Shown: positions 11,978-24,400 of the stretch, piece by piece
Numbering within the stretch: position 1 is the first letter of the stretch
How the letters are laid out: every line of letters begins with the position of its first letter
Source: Notospermus geniculatus
Lineage: Eukaryota > Nemertea > Pilidiophora > Heteronemertea > Lineidae
Length of the DNA: 64,000 bases
Reading direction: 5' to 3'
Assembly: GCA_002633025.1 (NCBI GenBank)
Contig: NMRB01000184.1
Span: forward strand, 15,882-79,881
Translations under genes and position numbers: made by a program
The notes under the pieces: model-generated
The model's database searches: none
Told to the model about the DNA's origin: nothing
The model's input: the letters and a program-made list of their open reading frames with translations, nothing else

Positions 11978-12016
11978 GTACTGGTATTCTAGCAATTGAA
12001 CTAAGACAAACATCAT

Positions 12017-14796
12017 TCATACAACATTCAGGCTTCCTTCTGACTCTTTATGATACCCAGACAGCCCTGCCGGACAAAATCCATTTGACAGTGAACCTGA
12101 ACCTGATCTCTTCATAGAAAAGATTTCACTGTTGTAATTGGAATCAACCTCTGGTTTTTTAGTGAGGCAATTGCCGTTTTCTGCATCAGATCCGAACTCT
12201 TCAACAGTCTTGTCAAGTTCCTGCTTCGCACGCCTGGCGACGAACACGGTCAGGAGAAAGGTGATGATGAGCTGGAAGAAAGAGAAAACGGATAATAAAA
12301 CACCGTCTATGCCCAGCATCAGGGCTCCCGTCATCCATACCATTTCGAAAATTGTGCAATAAAACCTTTGTTTCTACCTTGTTCTTCATATACTGAAGAA
12401 TACCAGAGAGGCAGTGTCCCCATGGTATAAGGCTTCCACACAAAGGGTTAAATGTTTGTTTGAATTCTGTTTATTGTCGCAGTCATAAATAAATATACAG
12501 TAGGCCTGGTTTGGACCAAGGCAAAGCATGAGTGACACAGACAGGGGTTTCCGGTAAATGTTATTGTCATGACACTGGCTGCATTGAATCAATGAATGAG
12601 TCCACCTCAAACCGTGCAACATTTTCACTGCAGCGTTTTTCTATCAATGGGTTGGCAGTGTGACTTTGGTTTAAATCAATGAAAAAAGATCATCTAATGT
12701 TTTCGATTGGAGTACAGCATTGATTTTCTGGTTGCAAAAAGATAGTCCTGAATATTGGCACACCCAAGTTTCTGACGTATATGAAAATGGTATCAATTCA
12801 AAGTCATTATTCAAAGTTGGCATCTAAAGTACATCAAACCAGGCCAGGTTCTCACATCAACTATGACCTGATACATTTTTTCAAACAATTTCAATGGCCT
12901 CATTGATACATGGAAACAAGATACTAAGTGGGTTCTATCTTTAGTCAATGATGCTATTCAGTACCAACCTGAGTGGCAAAAACAATATAACCGGTCGTTG
13001 CATGTGTGTCATCTGTAAGTACGTCTTCCATGGACCGCAAAGTGGTTCCGATGTAAGTGTTGAGTAACTGGGTCGGCAGGAGCCCCACCACTGAGGCAAC
13101 TACATACTTCCATAATGTAATTTTGGTCAACTGTGAATGATAAAAAGAAGAATTAGTGAGTAGGCCAAGGGAGGAGCAGACTCCAAATGTATGAGGCTGC
13201 TGGAGGCCTGTCACCTCTTTGTGGGCTCATGGATTTGGCAACCTCCTACTTTTTCAGAGGCGCTGTAGGCCTATTTTATAGTGTAACATATCTAAGGTAA
13301 ATGTAAATGGAAAACACCAGGAGTAGGCCTATTATTGCTGTAGAGTACCGGATGGCTGCTCTCAGAACCACTGCGGGCCTGGATGAGGTTTAAACATGTG
13401 ATGATGATGATAAAAGACATGAATGGTCGGTGCTATACTGACACTTCCACAAACATTCGTCTTGACCTCTGTAATAAGGACACCTCTCAATTAAGGACAG
13501 CATTTGCTGGTCCAAATCACAAATGTTTTAATGCATAGAAATGGCCAATTTGGGGCTCAACTTGGGTCTCTTTACGGAGAGGTCCTCCTGACAGACATGA
13601 CAGAGGCGACCGGGAAGGTGGCGGTTCCGCAGCATTTTTCATAGCAAACTCGTCTATATTGCCTGCGAAGTATAACTGAGGAGCCTGCCAGATGGAGACA
13701 GCCACTCATAACCAGATGTCTCACCCTCTCACTCCAATCAATAAGTTATTATCATCTGGCATATGAATGATACTTCATGTCCCTTAAAACAAAACTTTTG
13801 ACACATGCCTTGTATACCATTGAAGTCATCTGTGGACTATTTTGTTCAGTAGCGGAAGGTACATGTAAAACCAACTGCCAACAAAATGAATTAGTGGGGG
13901 ACACAGAGATAGGGTCTTTCGCATGCACCATTGTGGAAATGACGTGAATGAACAGGATCACACATTAGTATGGTATCTTAACTAAATCACTATCAATGGC
14001 CCCATGCTACATTACATGTATATCAATATCTTGACACTTGAGAAAAGAAAAAAACGGTTGTCAGGTCATGTAGGGATAGTATGTATCAAGTCAGGAATAT
14101 CTAGATGTAATTTATTTGATAAACATCAACACAAGGTATTTGAAAATCATACTACCGTAACGACCTCACACATGGGGGGGGGGGTATAACTATGAGGGAG
14201 GGCAAGGAAAGGAAGGGGGACTACCGGTATACACCTGCGGTATTAAAACTCTTTGTTCACTTGAAATTAGTAAATGATTATGAACTTACTGCAAAAATGG
14301 CGTTTTGTAATCCAAATGGAATGGGTGTTAGTCTTGATAATACCACAACTTTGAATCCTTGAGGGCCTTGTACAAGTCTTGAAAATGCTGCTAAGTTCTG
14401 ACTTTGTATTCGATTATATACCCAATTAGAAAAGCACTCCTTGATAACAAAATGAGCAATGACGAAGCCACATATGGCAGAGACAGTTACTATAACCTGG
14501 CCGCATACTATACTATAGAGATAGCCAGCAGCGACATTGAGCAATATATATCCCCACATCAAAGGAAATGACACTAATGTGAATAACATGATGAAGATGA
14601 TAGTACTGATGATGACATGCTGTTGCTCCATCCATAGTAGAATCTCTCTCACATAGTTTCTACCGATGAGAAGTGTCAAACACATCACAGAGAATATAAA
14701 GATCGAGGTGAGCATGTAACGAAAACAAAGCGGGCACCATTTTCCTTTGTCTCCCAGCACGACGCTGTTCTCCGTCCTCTCGGTCAGCAAATCCAT
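12017..14796 (-). CDS. TMEM64: Transmembrane protein 64 (DedA/VTT-domain membrane protein)
   Basis: Three coding exons in phase 0: 14290-14796, 12969-13130 and 12017-12271, giving 307 residues. The ATG at 14794-14796 lies a few bases inside an exon whose acceptor is at 14807/14808, so a non-coding 5' exon is likely upstream. The protein is hydrophobic with the VTT (SNARE-associated Golgi protein) core: SFPLMWGYILLNVAAGYLYS, then RLTPIPFGLQNAIFA, then VGLLPTQLLNTYIGTTLRSM and a final TM helix, with an acidic/Ser tail ending in NVV as in vertebrate TMEM64. The family sits in ER membranes; TMEM64 is linked to calcium handling and Wnt signalling in vertebrates. The N-terminus is much shorter than in vertebrates, which have a long Ala/Gly-rich leader. 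Identity is secure, exact start less so. Confidence 0.93.
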
Positions 14797-14934
14797 TACG
14801 ATTTGATCTGAAATGAATTGAAATACATGTATCAGGGATGGATGCTGTCCGATTGTCATGAATATGAAGAAGCATGAAAAAGGCGTCACCATTCATCAAG
14901 CCTAATGTTTTTGTCTTTTTCTCTCCTTTTTATA

Positions 14935-15620
14935 CCAGGCCTATCATTTATGATGTATCGGTATGTATGTATAGGCCTATCACTATTCACATATTGCCAA
15001 ATACCAACTACAACTTGTTGTACATTGTAGTGTAACTTGTACCAGCATGCATGTAGGCTAGGCCTGTCTCTCTATGATCTAATCATGCTACCAGTACTAG
15101 GCCTAGCACTAGGCCTAGGTCAATCATAGGCTTCTGATAACTCAGTACACATAGCTGTAGGCCTACTGTCATCTGTCATGTTATTATAGGCCTATGCTAG
15201 CAGGTAAGACAAGTTGTGGCAGGCCTATCATTATCTATGGAGACTATCACACTTAATTTAGGTCTATAGTCTAGACCAAGAGTAAAATAAGCCTAAGGTT
15301 AGAATTCCCAACCAGTGACAGTGTGGCTGAAAAAAAGGTCATTTATTGAGTGATGAATTAATGGCTATAGAACAGTAGAAACTACTAACCCTAACTCAAA
15401 CGTCACTTCCGATCGGGGATAAAGTTTATGTTAGCTGGCATATGGACATCGATGATGTACCAATGAATGAACTGAAATGAAATGAACCAATAAAATGAAA
15501 ATTAACTGCAATGATGACGTCACATCATCATGACATGGAAGGTCAATAGGCCTACATGTAGTTGTATCATGAGTGACATGGACTAGGCCTAGGCCTACTT
15601 CTAGGGGGGCTAACCTACAC
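14935..15620. repeat. AGGCCTA-rich spacer
   Basis: The palindromic hexamer AGGCCT, usually as TAGGCCTA, recurs every few tens of bases here. Similar enrichment is seen at 33480-33890 and 34890-35090. There is no unit length or array, so this is word bias rather than a tandem repeat. No gene is seen. Confidence 0.5.
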
Positions 15621-15639
15621 TACTTCAGTATGGCCTACG

Positions 15640-16400
15640 GACGAGGCGCACGGCAGGCCTACAGACAGAAGTGGATGTGATCCTGTCCTGCCTGGCGCCT
15701 TTTGAGTGAGTGGGTGGGCACGGTGGGGCTTGGGGTGTGTGGGTGGGATGATCATTCAATAGCATGATACTATTGATAGGCCTACGGTACATTCAGGCAT
15801 GAGAGTGGTCTCGGAGGGAAAAACCGGAAGCCGGCTGAAGGCCGGCACAGGGAGCGCGGAGCGCGACCGGGGAGGGAGCGCGAGGGGGGGTGTCCCCCCC
15901 TCTGGCAAGGAAAATTTTTGAAAATTGGAGGATAAAAGACCCAATTTCCCGGCATCTACGATCCGAAATACTGACCCGGCGGCGGCCATTGCAAGAAAGT
16001 CACTTGGCACGAATACTGACGGAAATTGCCGATCAAGTGGCCGAGTGTGTGACGTCAGATGCTTTGCCAAATATGGTCACCGTTACGCTACTATTCCATT
16101 CATCACTGTTAATGACTGGAGTTGATTGACCAATCAGGTAGAAGGGCGCGAATCGCGCGCCATATCCTTATTTGGCAAAGCATTAGCATCAACCAATCGT
16201 GTGACGTGGCGACCACTTCAGGGCCCGGAAGATGTATAGCCATCGAAGATCGTTCTATACCTCATTTGCATTAGGCAATCGGATTGGCGCAATGCAGGAA
16301 TTCGCAGCCCGACATGGGTTTAACCATCGTAGATGGTAATAATTTATTCGCTGCGTCCACAATGCAGCCCGCCCGGCGGGAATTCACCGCGACTTGGTGA
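15640..16400. promoter_or_regulatory. GC-rich, CpG-containing promoter-like region upstream of TMEM64
   Basis: This block is distinctly richer in G+C and CpG than its surroundings. It includes GGCGGCGGCCATTGC near 15978, which on the minus strand reads GCAATGGCCGCCGCC, a YY1-like ATG element. It is about 1.2 kb upstream of the TMEM64 coding exon, which has an upstream acceptor, so it is the best candidate for that gene's promoter and 5' UTR exon. No supported coding frame crosses it. Confidence 0.4.
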
Positions 16401-16667
16401 CCTGATCTCAGGCCTGATCTGCCGACCGGGGATAGCCGAGACGACCATAATCATACCTCACCCCCCCCTTCAGTTTTTATTGCAGATTTGCACGAATCTC
16501 AGGACCCAACTTTTGGGCTCCCAAAAAAACGGATTTCCGGAAATTGCCGGAAAACTCTCATGCCTGTACATTGCGTACCGATACCACTGGCATTGCATGG
16601 ACGACACCGGATTGGTGTCTTTGGTCAGTTGGTAGGCCTAGGCAGGTCTGGATGGACTCTAGTCTAG

Positions 16668-16806
16668 GCCGGCTCAAGTATGGTATAGCGGGCCAAGTCG
16701 TGGGAAGTGCACTGAGCGTGTACATGTGTGTACACGGAATAAGCGGCAATGTATGGAGATGTGTCACTTCCCATGGCTTGGCCCGCTATACCATACTTGA
16801 CCCTCT
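16668..16806. mobile_element. Foldback hairpin
   Basis: CAAGTATGGTATAGCGGGCC at 16676 is inverted at 16781-16800 (GGCCCGCTATACCATACTTG), with AAGTCGTGGGAAGTG / CACTTCCCATGGCTT extending the arms to about 45 bp. It is flanked on both sides by related TGGATGGACTCTAG words, which may be target or element edges. Confidence 0.65.
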
Positions 16807-17279
16807 AGGCCTAGGCCTTGCCCTTTGGATGGACTCTAGGCCTAGGCCCTAGGTAGCTCTGCTGGTGACACAGTCATTTGACATGCACTTGGACTGACTG
16901 ACAGCACAGTGACAGTCACACACACGACACAGTGCAGTGACTCGAGCATGTCGAGTGAGCATGCCTGGCCCTGGTGCTGGTGGTGCAGTGGCAGTGTACT
17001 GTGCAGTGTGCAGTGACCTGAGGTGAGTGACAGCTGCAACGAATTCACAACAAGGCCAAGTTCACCTGATTTAGTGGGAATTAAATCCTCCCCACCGCCG
17101 TGCCCATTGTCTGCAAGGGCACAAACATGTGAAACACGCTGTCATGAATGATAACATGGATTAAATCGATCGCGAACTGTTTTGCATGTTTTGCGTGGTC
17201 ATCAGCTGGTCATGGTGGTGTACATGGTGTACGGATTGAAAAGGGGCGTTTGGGGTTATCTTCAATTCCGCGTGGCATG

Positions 17280-17395
17280 GTTCCGAACTGATGACGTCAT
17301 TTATACTTGTTGGCGGGAAGACATAAGGCGGGTGGTTTTCGCAGCGGTTGGCGCCCAATTACCTTCGCTAGGCATTATGGGTAAACCCGGATAAT
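17280..17395. promoter_or_regulatory. Orphan promoter-like cluster (CRE and E2F-type motifs)
   Basis: ATGACGTCAT (a full CRE palindrome) at 17291-17300 is followed by TTGGCGGGAA (E2F-type) at 17310-17319 and GCGCCC near 17352. No gene start is recognised next to it. The rest of 16.8-18.4 kb has no supported gene, and one N lies at 17622. Confidence 0.3.
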
Positions 17396-18211
17396 GCCTT
17401 AGCCTTCAACTGCTGTGATGCGCCTGCACAAAAGTGCAGTGAATAAATTTAGGCCTTTTTCTGCCCAAATGTAGGCCTTTTTGGAAACAATAATAAAATA
17501 TCTACCAATAAAGCTCTCAAAAACGACCAAAAAAGGGTATTTTGACGTTGCAGTTGTCAAAACGTACGGAACTACATCGGAAGGATAAAACCAAATTACT
17601 CAACAGGTTCTTGGTTTGCTNGCAACTGACTACGGAATTGATGATCATTGGTGGGGATAGGGAGGGTTGATCAGAACGATGCATGAAGGACACAAGATAG
17701 ACTGGAGCAACTGTCGGCCTCGCACAAGCCTTGTGCCTCAGACCCTCTATTTTGGACCAATGGCAACAGTCTTGAACACAATCGTTTAACATGGAATGAG
17801 AAAAAATATCTTTCCTTGAATACAAGTCACCTTTAATAAAGATCATTACATTACACCATTTATGGTTCCAAAAATTGAAAATGACCTTGTCTTAATATCA
17901 CAGGATTTTCAGTCAGTAAAAGCCTTACATGCCAAAAGCCTACGCCAGCGCAAAGAAGTCAATCACATGCTCAAGACAAATGTCTACGGACTGATGACTG
18001 TAAATCACAAATTATGATGAGATGAAAAATACATGAAGACTGACAAGAATACCAGTAGGCCTATGTGGAATGTCTTCTATCATCCTGTCCTGTCAAGTTT
18101 TCTGATTGCCATGGGAACCAATTGGAACAAGAGACATTGTAAATGTCATATGGTTCCCGACGTACAAGTACTTGTGCATAAAAGAGACCAGATACGTTGA
18201 TAGAGATCAGA

Positions 18212-18311
18212 AGCCTGTTTCATAAAGTGACTTTAAGCTAATGGTACCTTTAACCAAATGGAAAATGCATTGAGTTAATGGTACCATTAGCTTAAAGTTA
18301 CTTTATTAAAC
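18212..18311. mobile_element. Short hairpin MITE
   Basis: GTTTCATAAAGTGACTTTAA at the left is inverted as TTAAAGTTACTTTATTAAAC at the right, with GCTAATGGTACC / GGTACCATTAGC inside. It has the same layout as the 10457 family (a palindrome of about 100 bp) but a different sequence. Confidence 0.65.
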
Positions 18312-18493
18312 ATATCACTGGAATAATACATATAAACCCAACAAACATGCAATATAATTTGAATCAGTCACATCACTTTGATGAGTATGAGTGAAGTTGT
18401 GGTGTGATTCCTAGCAAAGGCAACTGAATCACATGGAATGGAAAGCAAATCCTGGATAAGATGTATAAAGTTGTCTCAACTACTGGTCATCAT

Positions 18494-21400
18494 CTAGCAT
18501 CTGCATGCAGCCATCAACTGCTCAATCTCCTCCACGGTCCTAGGGACCTTGACGAAGTTCTCTGCACCATCTTCCGTCACAGCAATGCAGTCTTCAATTC
18601 TCACCTGAAACAAAGACTTTGGAGAGTGACTCAACTGGGTACACTTAGGATGATGAATATTATATTACCATAAAAGACAATACTTCACCCTAATTCAATC
18701 ATGTCAGCTGTGTAGGATAATAATGCGAGTTCTTATATAGCGCATTTCCAGTTGAACTGCTCAAAGCGCTTTACATTATCACCCCAGCTATAGGTCTGTT
18801 CATTCCAATTTCCTTTTCTCCACTCCCTGGGGAGTATTACAGTCCCGGCAGCCGATTTCAGCACTCTTGGACTAACATTCACATAGACCATCACTACCAG
18901 AAAGGTACCCCTTTTACACCTGGGTGGGGTGAAGCAAGTGAGGCAAAGTGACTTGCTCAAGGTCACAAGCGAGTGTTTTTTTCTTGGTCAGGACTGGGAA
19001 TCGAACCCGGGACCCTCTGATCAGGAGTCCATCTCGCTAACCACTAGACCACGCCGGTCCTCGATAGACTCAACATGGGCTGATTACACTGAAAACCCTT
19101 TCTGGATATTTGGGGATATTGGTGTCTGGACTTGTTTCATTTTCATGAACTTACTCCTCCCATGCCGCGATATTTGTTGATTTCATCAGCGACCAAAAAC
19201 TTGGCTTTTGTTGGATCAGCAAGAGCACCATCAATAAGCTGGAAGAGAAATGGGAAAACAGGGACTGATGATTTGAAAGAGGGTACTCAGGCTGGCTTTA
19301 TTTCAGGGACGAATAAGAACAAAATGCAGAGAGGCTCGATCACAGTGGTGCGGTGGAAACATTGACACTTGTCACCATTGACGTTATGGGTTCAATCTTG
19401 TGTTGGTTCCATTTTTCCATTGATAGTGAAGGCATCTCTCTTTGACAGCACAGGTCTTCTCCCGTTTCTTACAGCCAATAATGACATATTTGGCTCTCAG
19501 CTCTCAACTCAGGATGAAGAGATCACTTAACTTACCACATTGTTGAAGTAACACCCAGGTTCAATGGTTATCACCATGCGAGCCTGTAGATCTCGACTTG
19601 TCCTGAGGCTTCTCAAACCAGGCTTATCAATTCTCTGAGTTCCCTGCAAAATAAAGAAACAAAGAGCAAGTGTTGTGTAGCAGGGAAGTTTGTTTAAAGA
19701 CAGGACGGAAGAAATCATGACTGCCTGTAGTGCAGTGCAGTACGTATCTGTGAGGTTTTTACTCAGCTTACCATGGGGTATCCACCAACATCATGCACAT
19801 CAATACCAAGGAAGTGTCCCAGTCCGTGAGGGAAGAAAACGGCAGCCAGGTTGACAGCCATCATCTCCTCGATGTCTCCCTGCACCAGGCCATGGTTCTT
19901 AAGGTGAGACAGGATGGTGCGCTCAGCAAGCTTGTGCATATCGACCCAGTTGACTCCTGAAGAAATTGAAAAAGAAGAGTCTAGAGAAATACCTCTGTAC
20001 CGTAATTTAACTTAAGTACCCGGTACATAGGTGACGGCATTGGGGGGAGCAAGGGCAGTTCACTAGAAAGTGCATGAAATGAGCTTAATGATTTACTGCT
20101 CGTCCGCACAACAAATCAAAAAGATGGGGGGTCTGGAAACGTGTACACTGGACTAATCACCTACCAGGTTTTACAGCCTTAAACACCTTTTGGTTAGCTT
20201 CCAAGACAGCATTGTAAATGTTCTTCTGTCGTTGAGTGAATTTGCCATTGACAGGGATAGTTGTTGTGATGTCCGATGCATAGCAGTGGTATTCGCCACC
20301 CATGTCTGTCAGGCTGGAGAAGATAAACTGCTGTAGGAATACTAAACTCCCTACGCAGTTGTGTACCGCGCCCCCTCCGGTTTACTCGCTCTCCACAACT
20401 GCTTTACTTCGTGGAAGTCCCCGCGTTTGGTCAACAGATGGCGTCAGGGCCTGGCGCGAGTTTTAGAGCCATTCAGCACGCTGCTTTCACGACTCTTTGG
20501 CCCGTTGGCAACGGATGTTCTTGTGCTACGAATTACGAAATTCAGTTACCGATTTCGGTTACCGGTTACCGAAATTCGGTTACCGATTGCTCGGTGCTCT
20601 CATTGGTCTACTCTCTCAGCGCCATCTGTTGACCAAATGCGGCGAATTTTACGAAGTAAAGCAGTTGTGGAGAGCGAGTAACCGAAGGGGGCGCAGTACA
20701 CAACTGCGTAGGGAGTTTATAGGAATACTGGTATTGTCATGATTTGCTGCACTTCTCAAGAGAAATTCTTATGGTGAGAAAGTGATACTGACAACGTAAA
20801 ATAACACTACCGTGCTCAAAAGGGTTACAAACTCTTACAGTCAAGTGCAGGTACTTACAAGAGGCCATCCTTGCCAATCGCTGCACTATTTGGAGCCCCA
20901 GCATGTCCGTAATGAAGAACAGCAGAATTGGAATCACTGTAAATAGAAATTTCACGGTCATGTGAAGCATAGCATCTTGACATATCAAGCCCTCTGGTCA
21001 GTTTGCCTTCGGACTACAGTGTAGTCTGAAGGCAAAGTGACCAGAGTAACACTCGTACATAGAGTGATGTCTGAAGGCATTGCTCAACCCTTGATAGTTC
21101 AGATGAAGCAAAGGCAAAGCAAAACCAGAGTTCAAGAGCTTTTACCTTGCACATATTCCAATGTAGGACAATGATCTCATGCCTCCTTTTCTGTAGCAAT
21201 AATCTTGGAAGATGCTGAAAAAAAAGAATATATTCAAATCCATGCTTTTTATTATTACCTTGCACACATTCCATAGTAGGCCAATGATCGCATACCACCC
21301 TTCCTGTAGCAATAATCCCGGAAGACACTGAAAAATATGACTGTGTTCAAAAAACCAATTCAACAATGTCTTCATCTGGCCCTTTTGGGTCTTTGATTAA

Positions 21401-24400
21401 AGGAATCATCTGCCCCTTTTGGTTCTTTGATTAAAGGAATCATCTGCCTCTTTTGGGTCTTTGATTAAAGGAATCATCTGCCTCTTTTGGGTCTTTGATT
21501 AAAGGAGCGAGAAGACTGACCCCAGTTCTAAAACATCAGCTTTCAAACCATTAGTAAGTGGTAGGAATGGCACCATGACGACCGTCTTACCTCTCTAATT
21601 CAAATTCATGCTTAGCTGTCTTCATAGCTCGGGCAATCTGAGAATGTAAGGTAAAGAAAGGCAATGAGGAATCCAATACATTTGAAAGAAGGGTAGCCAG
21701 TTCAATCAAGAATGTAGTGCAACATTTCCTGAATACATGTATATCAAAAGATCATTTCCTTTGTTCTAGATGAAAACTAACGAAATCAAAGACACTCTGT
21801 GGGAGCATACCTCTATGTGAGCTTCACTGCTGATCTTATGGGTGTACCTCAAGAGTTCCAGTTCCAGGTCCGCTTTGAAAACACGGCTGAGAGAAAGAGA
21901 TACATAGTGATCAATTCCGTCATAAAACAAAATGTAACACAGTAAACAAACAGTATTTTCACCCACTTGGGAGTGAACAAAAGTCACCAAAACTTGAACA
22001 CTGCAGTTCAGGGTCAGACCATGGACGGCTGCAGTGAGTGGCTGAAGAACATAAACAAACTTGACCGACAATACAAGACTTACCATTCCATTATTTCAGG
22101 ATGAAGAACGGCATTGTCAACTTTGAACCTGAAATACAAGAAACAATACTGACAAATGCAATTCTCTACTGATCCACACACATAAAGTAACTGATCATCC
22201 CAAAGTTAGAAGTGAGTACAAGATGTCAGGGGCAGTAAGAACACAGCCATGACTTGGGCCATGAAGGTATAAAATATTTTTATACCTTATTTTATACCTC
22301 CATGATTGGGCACAGCGAATGGATGAGATGGTTAGGTTTGAACTGATGAACATGTTTGAGCTTACTTTGTTATCCCAGGGAATGTCGCTTCCTTACAGGC
22401 TGAACCGCTGTCTGTGTTTGTGCCACTCTGAAAACAATTATTTCCTGTTTCATTGTAATTACTTTAAACAGAAAACTACCAGTGAGATAAATACGGTAAT
22501 GGCACATTGGATGCTTAGCTCAATATTTTGTTCTGATGTCAGGTGTCCTGAAGTCTTACTCTGGACGAAAATTGCTTGAATAACAAATCACTACCACACG
22601 ATCATACATACGAGTGTCAGCAGGACAGATGGTGTCATTTTGGATAGAACCTCTTCGATCTGAAAAGAAGGAAATCACCAGCCTAGAAATAATGGTTCCA
22701 GATCTACATTCCATGAAGGAAGCACCACAGAAAGATTCAGAAATTAGGCCTGAGCCCACTACAGACTACAGCCACACCAGATCCAAGATTAATTCTCATG
22801 AGCTTTGGTCTCCCAAATGTTTGGCACTTAGTACACGACTTCTTCATGTTAATTTATGCATCTGCCTTTGGTACTCTTTCCACACAAACCTCACCTCAGG
22901 GACATAGTAGCATTCATCAACAGCATATTTGTCTCTGAAGAATGATGGTTCTTCTAATCTGCAAAGATGAAAAAGCCAAGGTTTAAAGCACAACAAAATG
23001 TTTTCTCAATGGACAAGTTGATTTTGCTCAGGCCTGTCAAGTTCTATTACATATTAACTGAATCTTTGATCACCAGGGAAAGAAATGTTTGCCTCCATAT
23101 ATTAGAAGGCCTGTAAAAGTTATTGACAGAGCAAACACCACTTCCCTTTATCAACCTGCATAACAGCACTGGATTCAGGTCAAAGCTATTGTTTAGAATG
23201 GCACTTGAAAATAAGTATGCCAACCATTTGACTAACTACAAAGTATGCATACAGCTTTGCACACACTTCCTGATTTGGGATCAGGCAGTCAATTTCTAGA
23301 CTTTGATTAAGCTCAGTTAACCGAGCAATCAGATTAGTAGGCCATCCTGAATATCATATGAATGGTGATTTGTAGTTTTAATAGAAAATATGCATTCACA
23401 ATTGGCACAGCCACACAATTAGTCCATTGTCAAACTCTGTCATGGCATTTCTATGTGCTGAACACCAAGACTTTTCACAATCCAGCCCGTTTACAACAAC
23501 ACTTTCCTTTTCACACTGAGGAAAAACGACTGTTGGTCACATTGTAAAGGCTGCATCAAACAAGAGCAATGGCCAAGTTGATATCACTCTGAACACTTAA
23601 TGAAAGGACTGTGCTTACTTCCCCATCCATACGGCATATGCATCTGGCAATTTTGGTACAAAGAGGACAGCCTTGCCCGTGTCAACTTGAATGGCACCAA
23701 AACAATCTGGCTCAGCCACCCCAAATGTCCACTGGAAGTAGGACTCCTGAAAAGGACAACACATTTACATACTCTGTGCCATGGAAAGAATTTGAACAAT
23801 TGTGCATTTCTGAAAAAGGCAGGGTGGTCTGCCCCTCTGTGTAAAAAAACAAGGTTCATCTTAGCCAAAAGACATGAACTTCTTTGATCGGCATTTTTTT
23901 TTCAGAGTGTGAGAGATGCAGTTCTTTAGTCTTTATGGATAATATCACTCCGATAAAAGTTTGTTTGTTCTTTAAAAATTTGTTCTTTAAAAAAGAACAA
24001 GTTTTTAAAGAATAAACTTTTAAAAAACTTTTACAACCGAATTTTTATCAGAGTGATATTATCCATAAAGACTAAAGAACTGGGAAGACTTGAAGGCTAA
24101 CTCTTCTCTTTTTCTCATACCTGTCTAAACAGAAGCTCCCTGTCAGAGCAAAACTGGTTTGCTGACTCCCCTCCTTGCAGGAGCACCACACTACCTGCTG
24201 GAACATTCTTCTCCTTCAGTCTCTTACACAGTCTTTCTCGGTTCTCCTGATGTAACCTCAGGGGAACCTTATGATTATCTCCCAACTGGAAACATCTTCT
24301 GTAATAAAAGGGAACCAACAGGTAAAATATTGAATTCTTCTTGTGCAGTATCCACTATTGTCATTTTATCTGAAGATCCATCACACAGCCTTTCAGTTTT

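Noticed and set aside
14170-14185. Short G run as a regulatory quadruplex
   Set aside because: A single homopolymer G tract without spaced G runs; no quadruplex pattern.
18990-19062. Possible tRNA gene (minus strand, A and B boxes)
   Set aside because: The acceptor ends do not pair, and it is joined to a CORE/L2 SINE body; it is a SINE head.
20361-20742. Three overlapping ORFs of 73-106 codons
   Set aside because: They lie in the arms and centre of a foldback MITE inside a PEPD intron.
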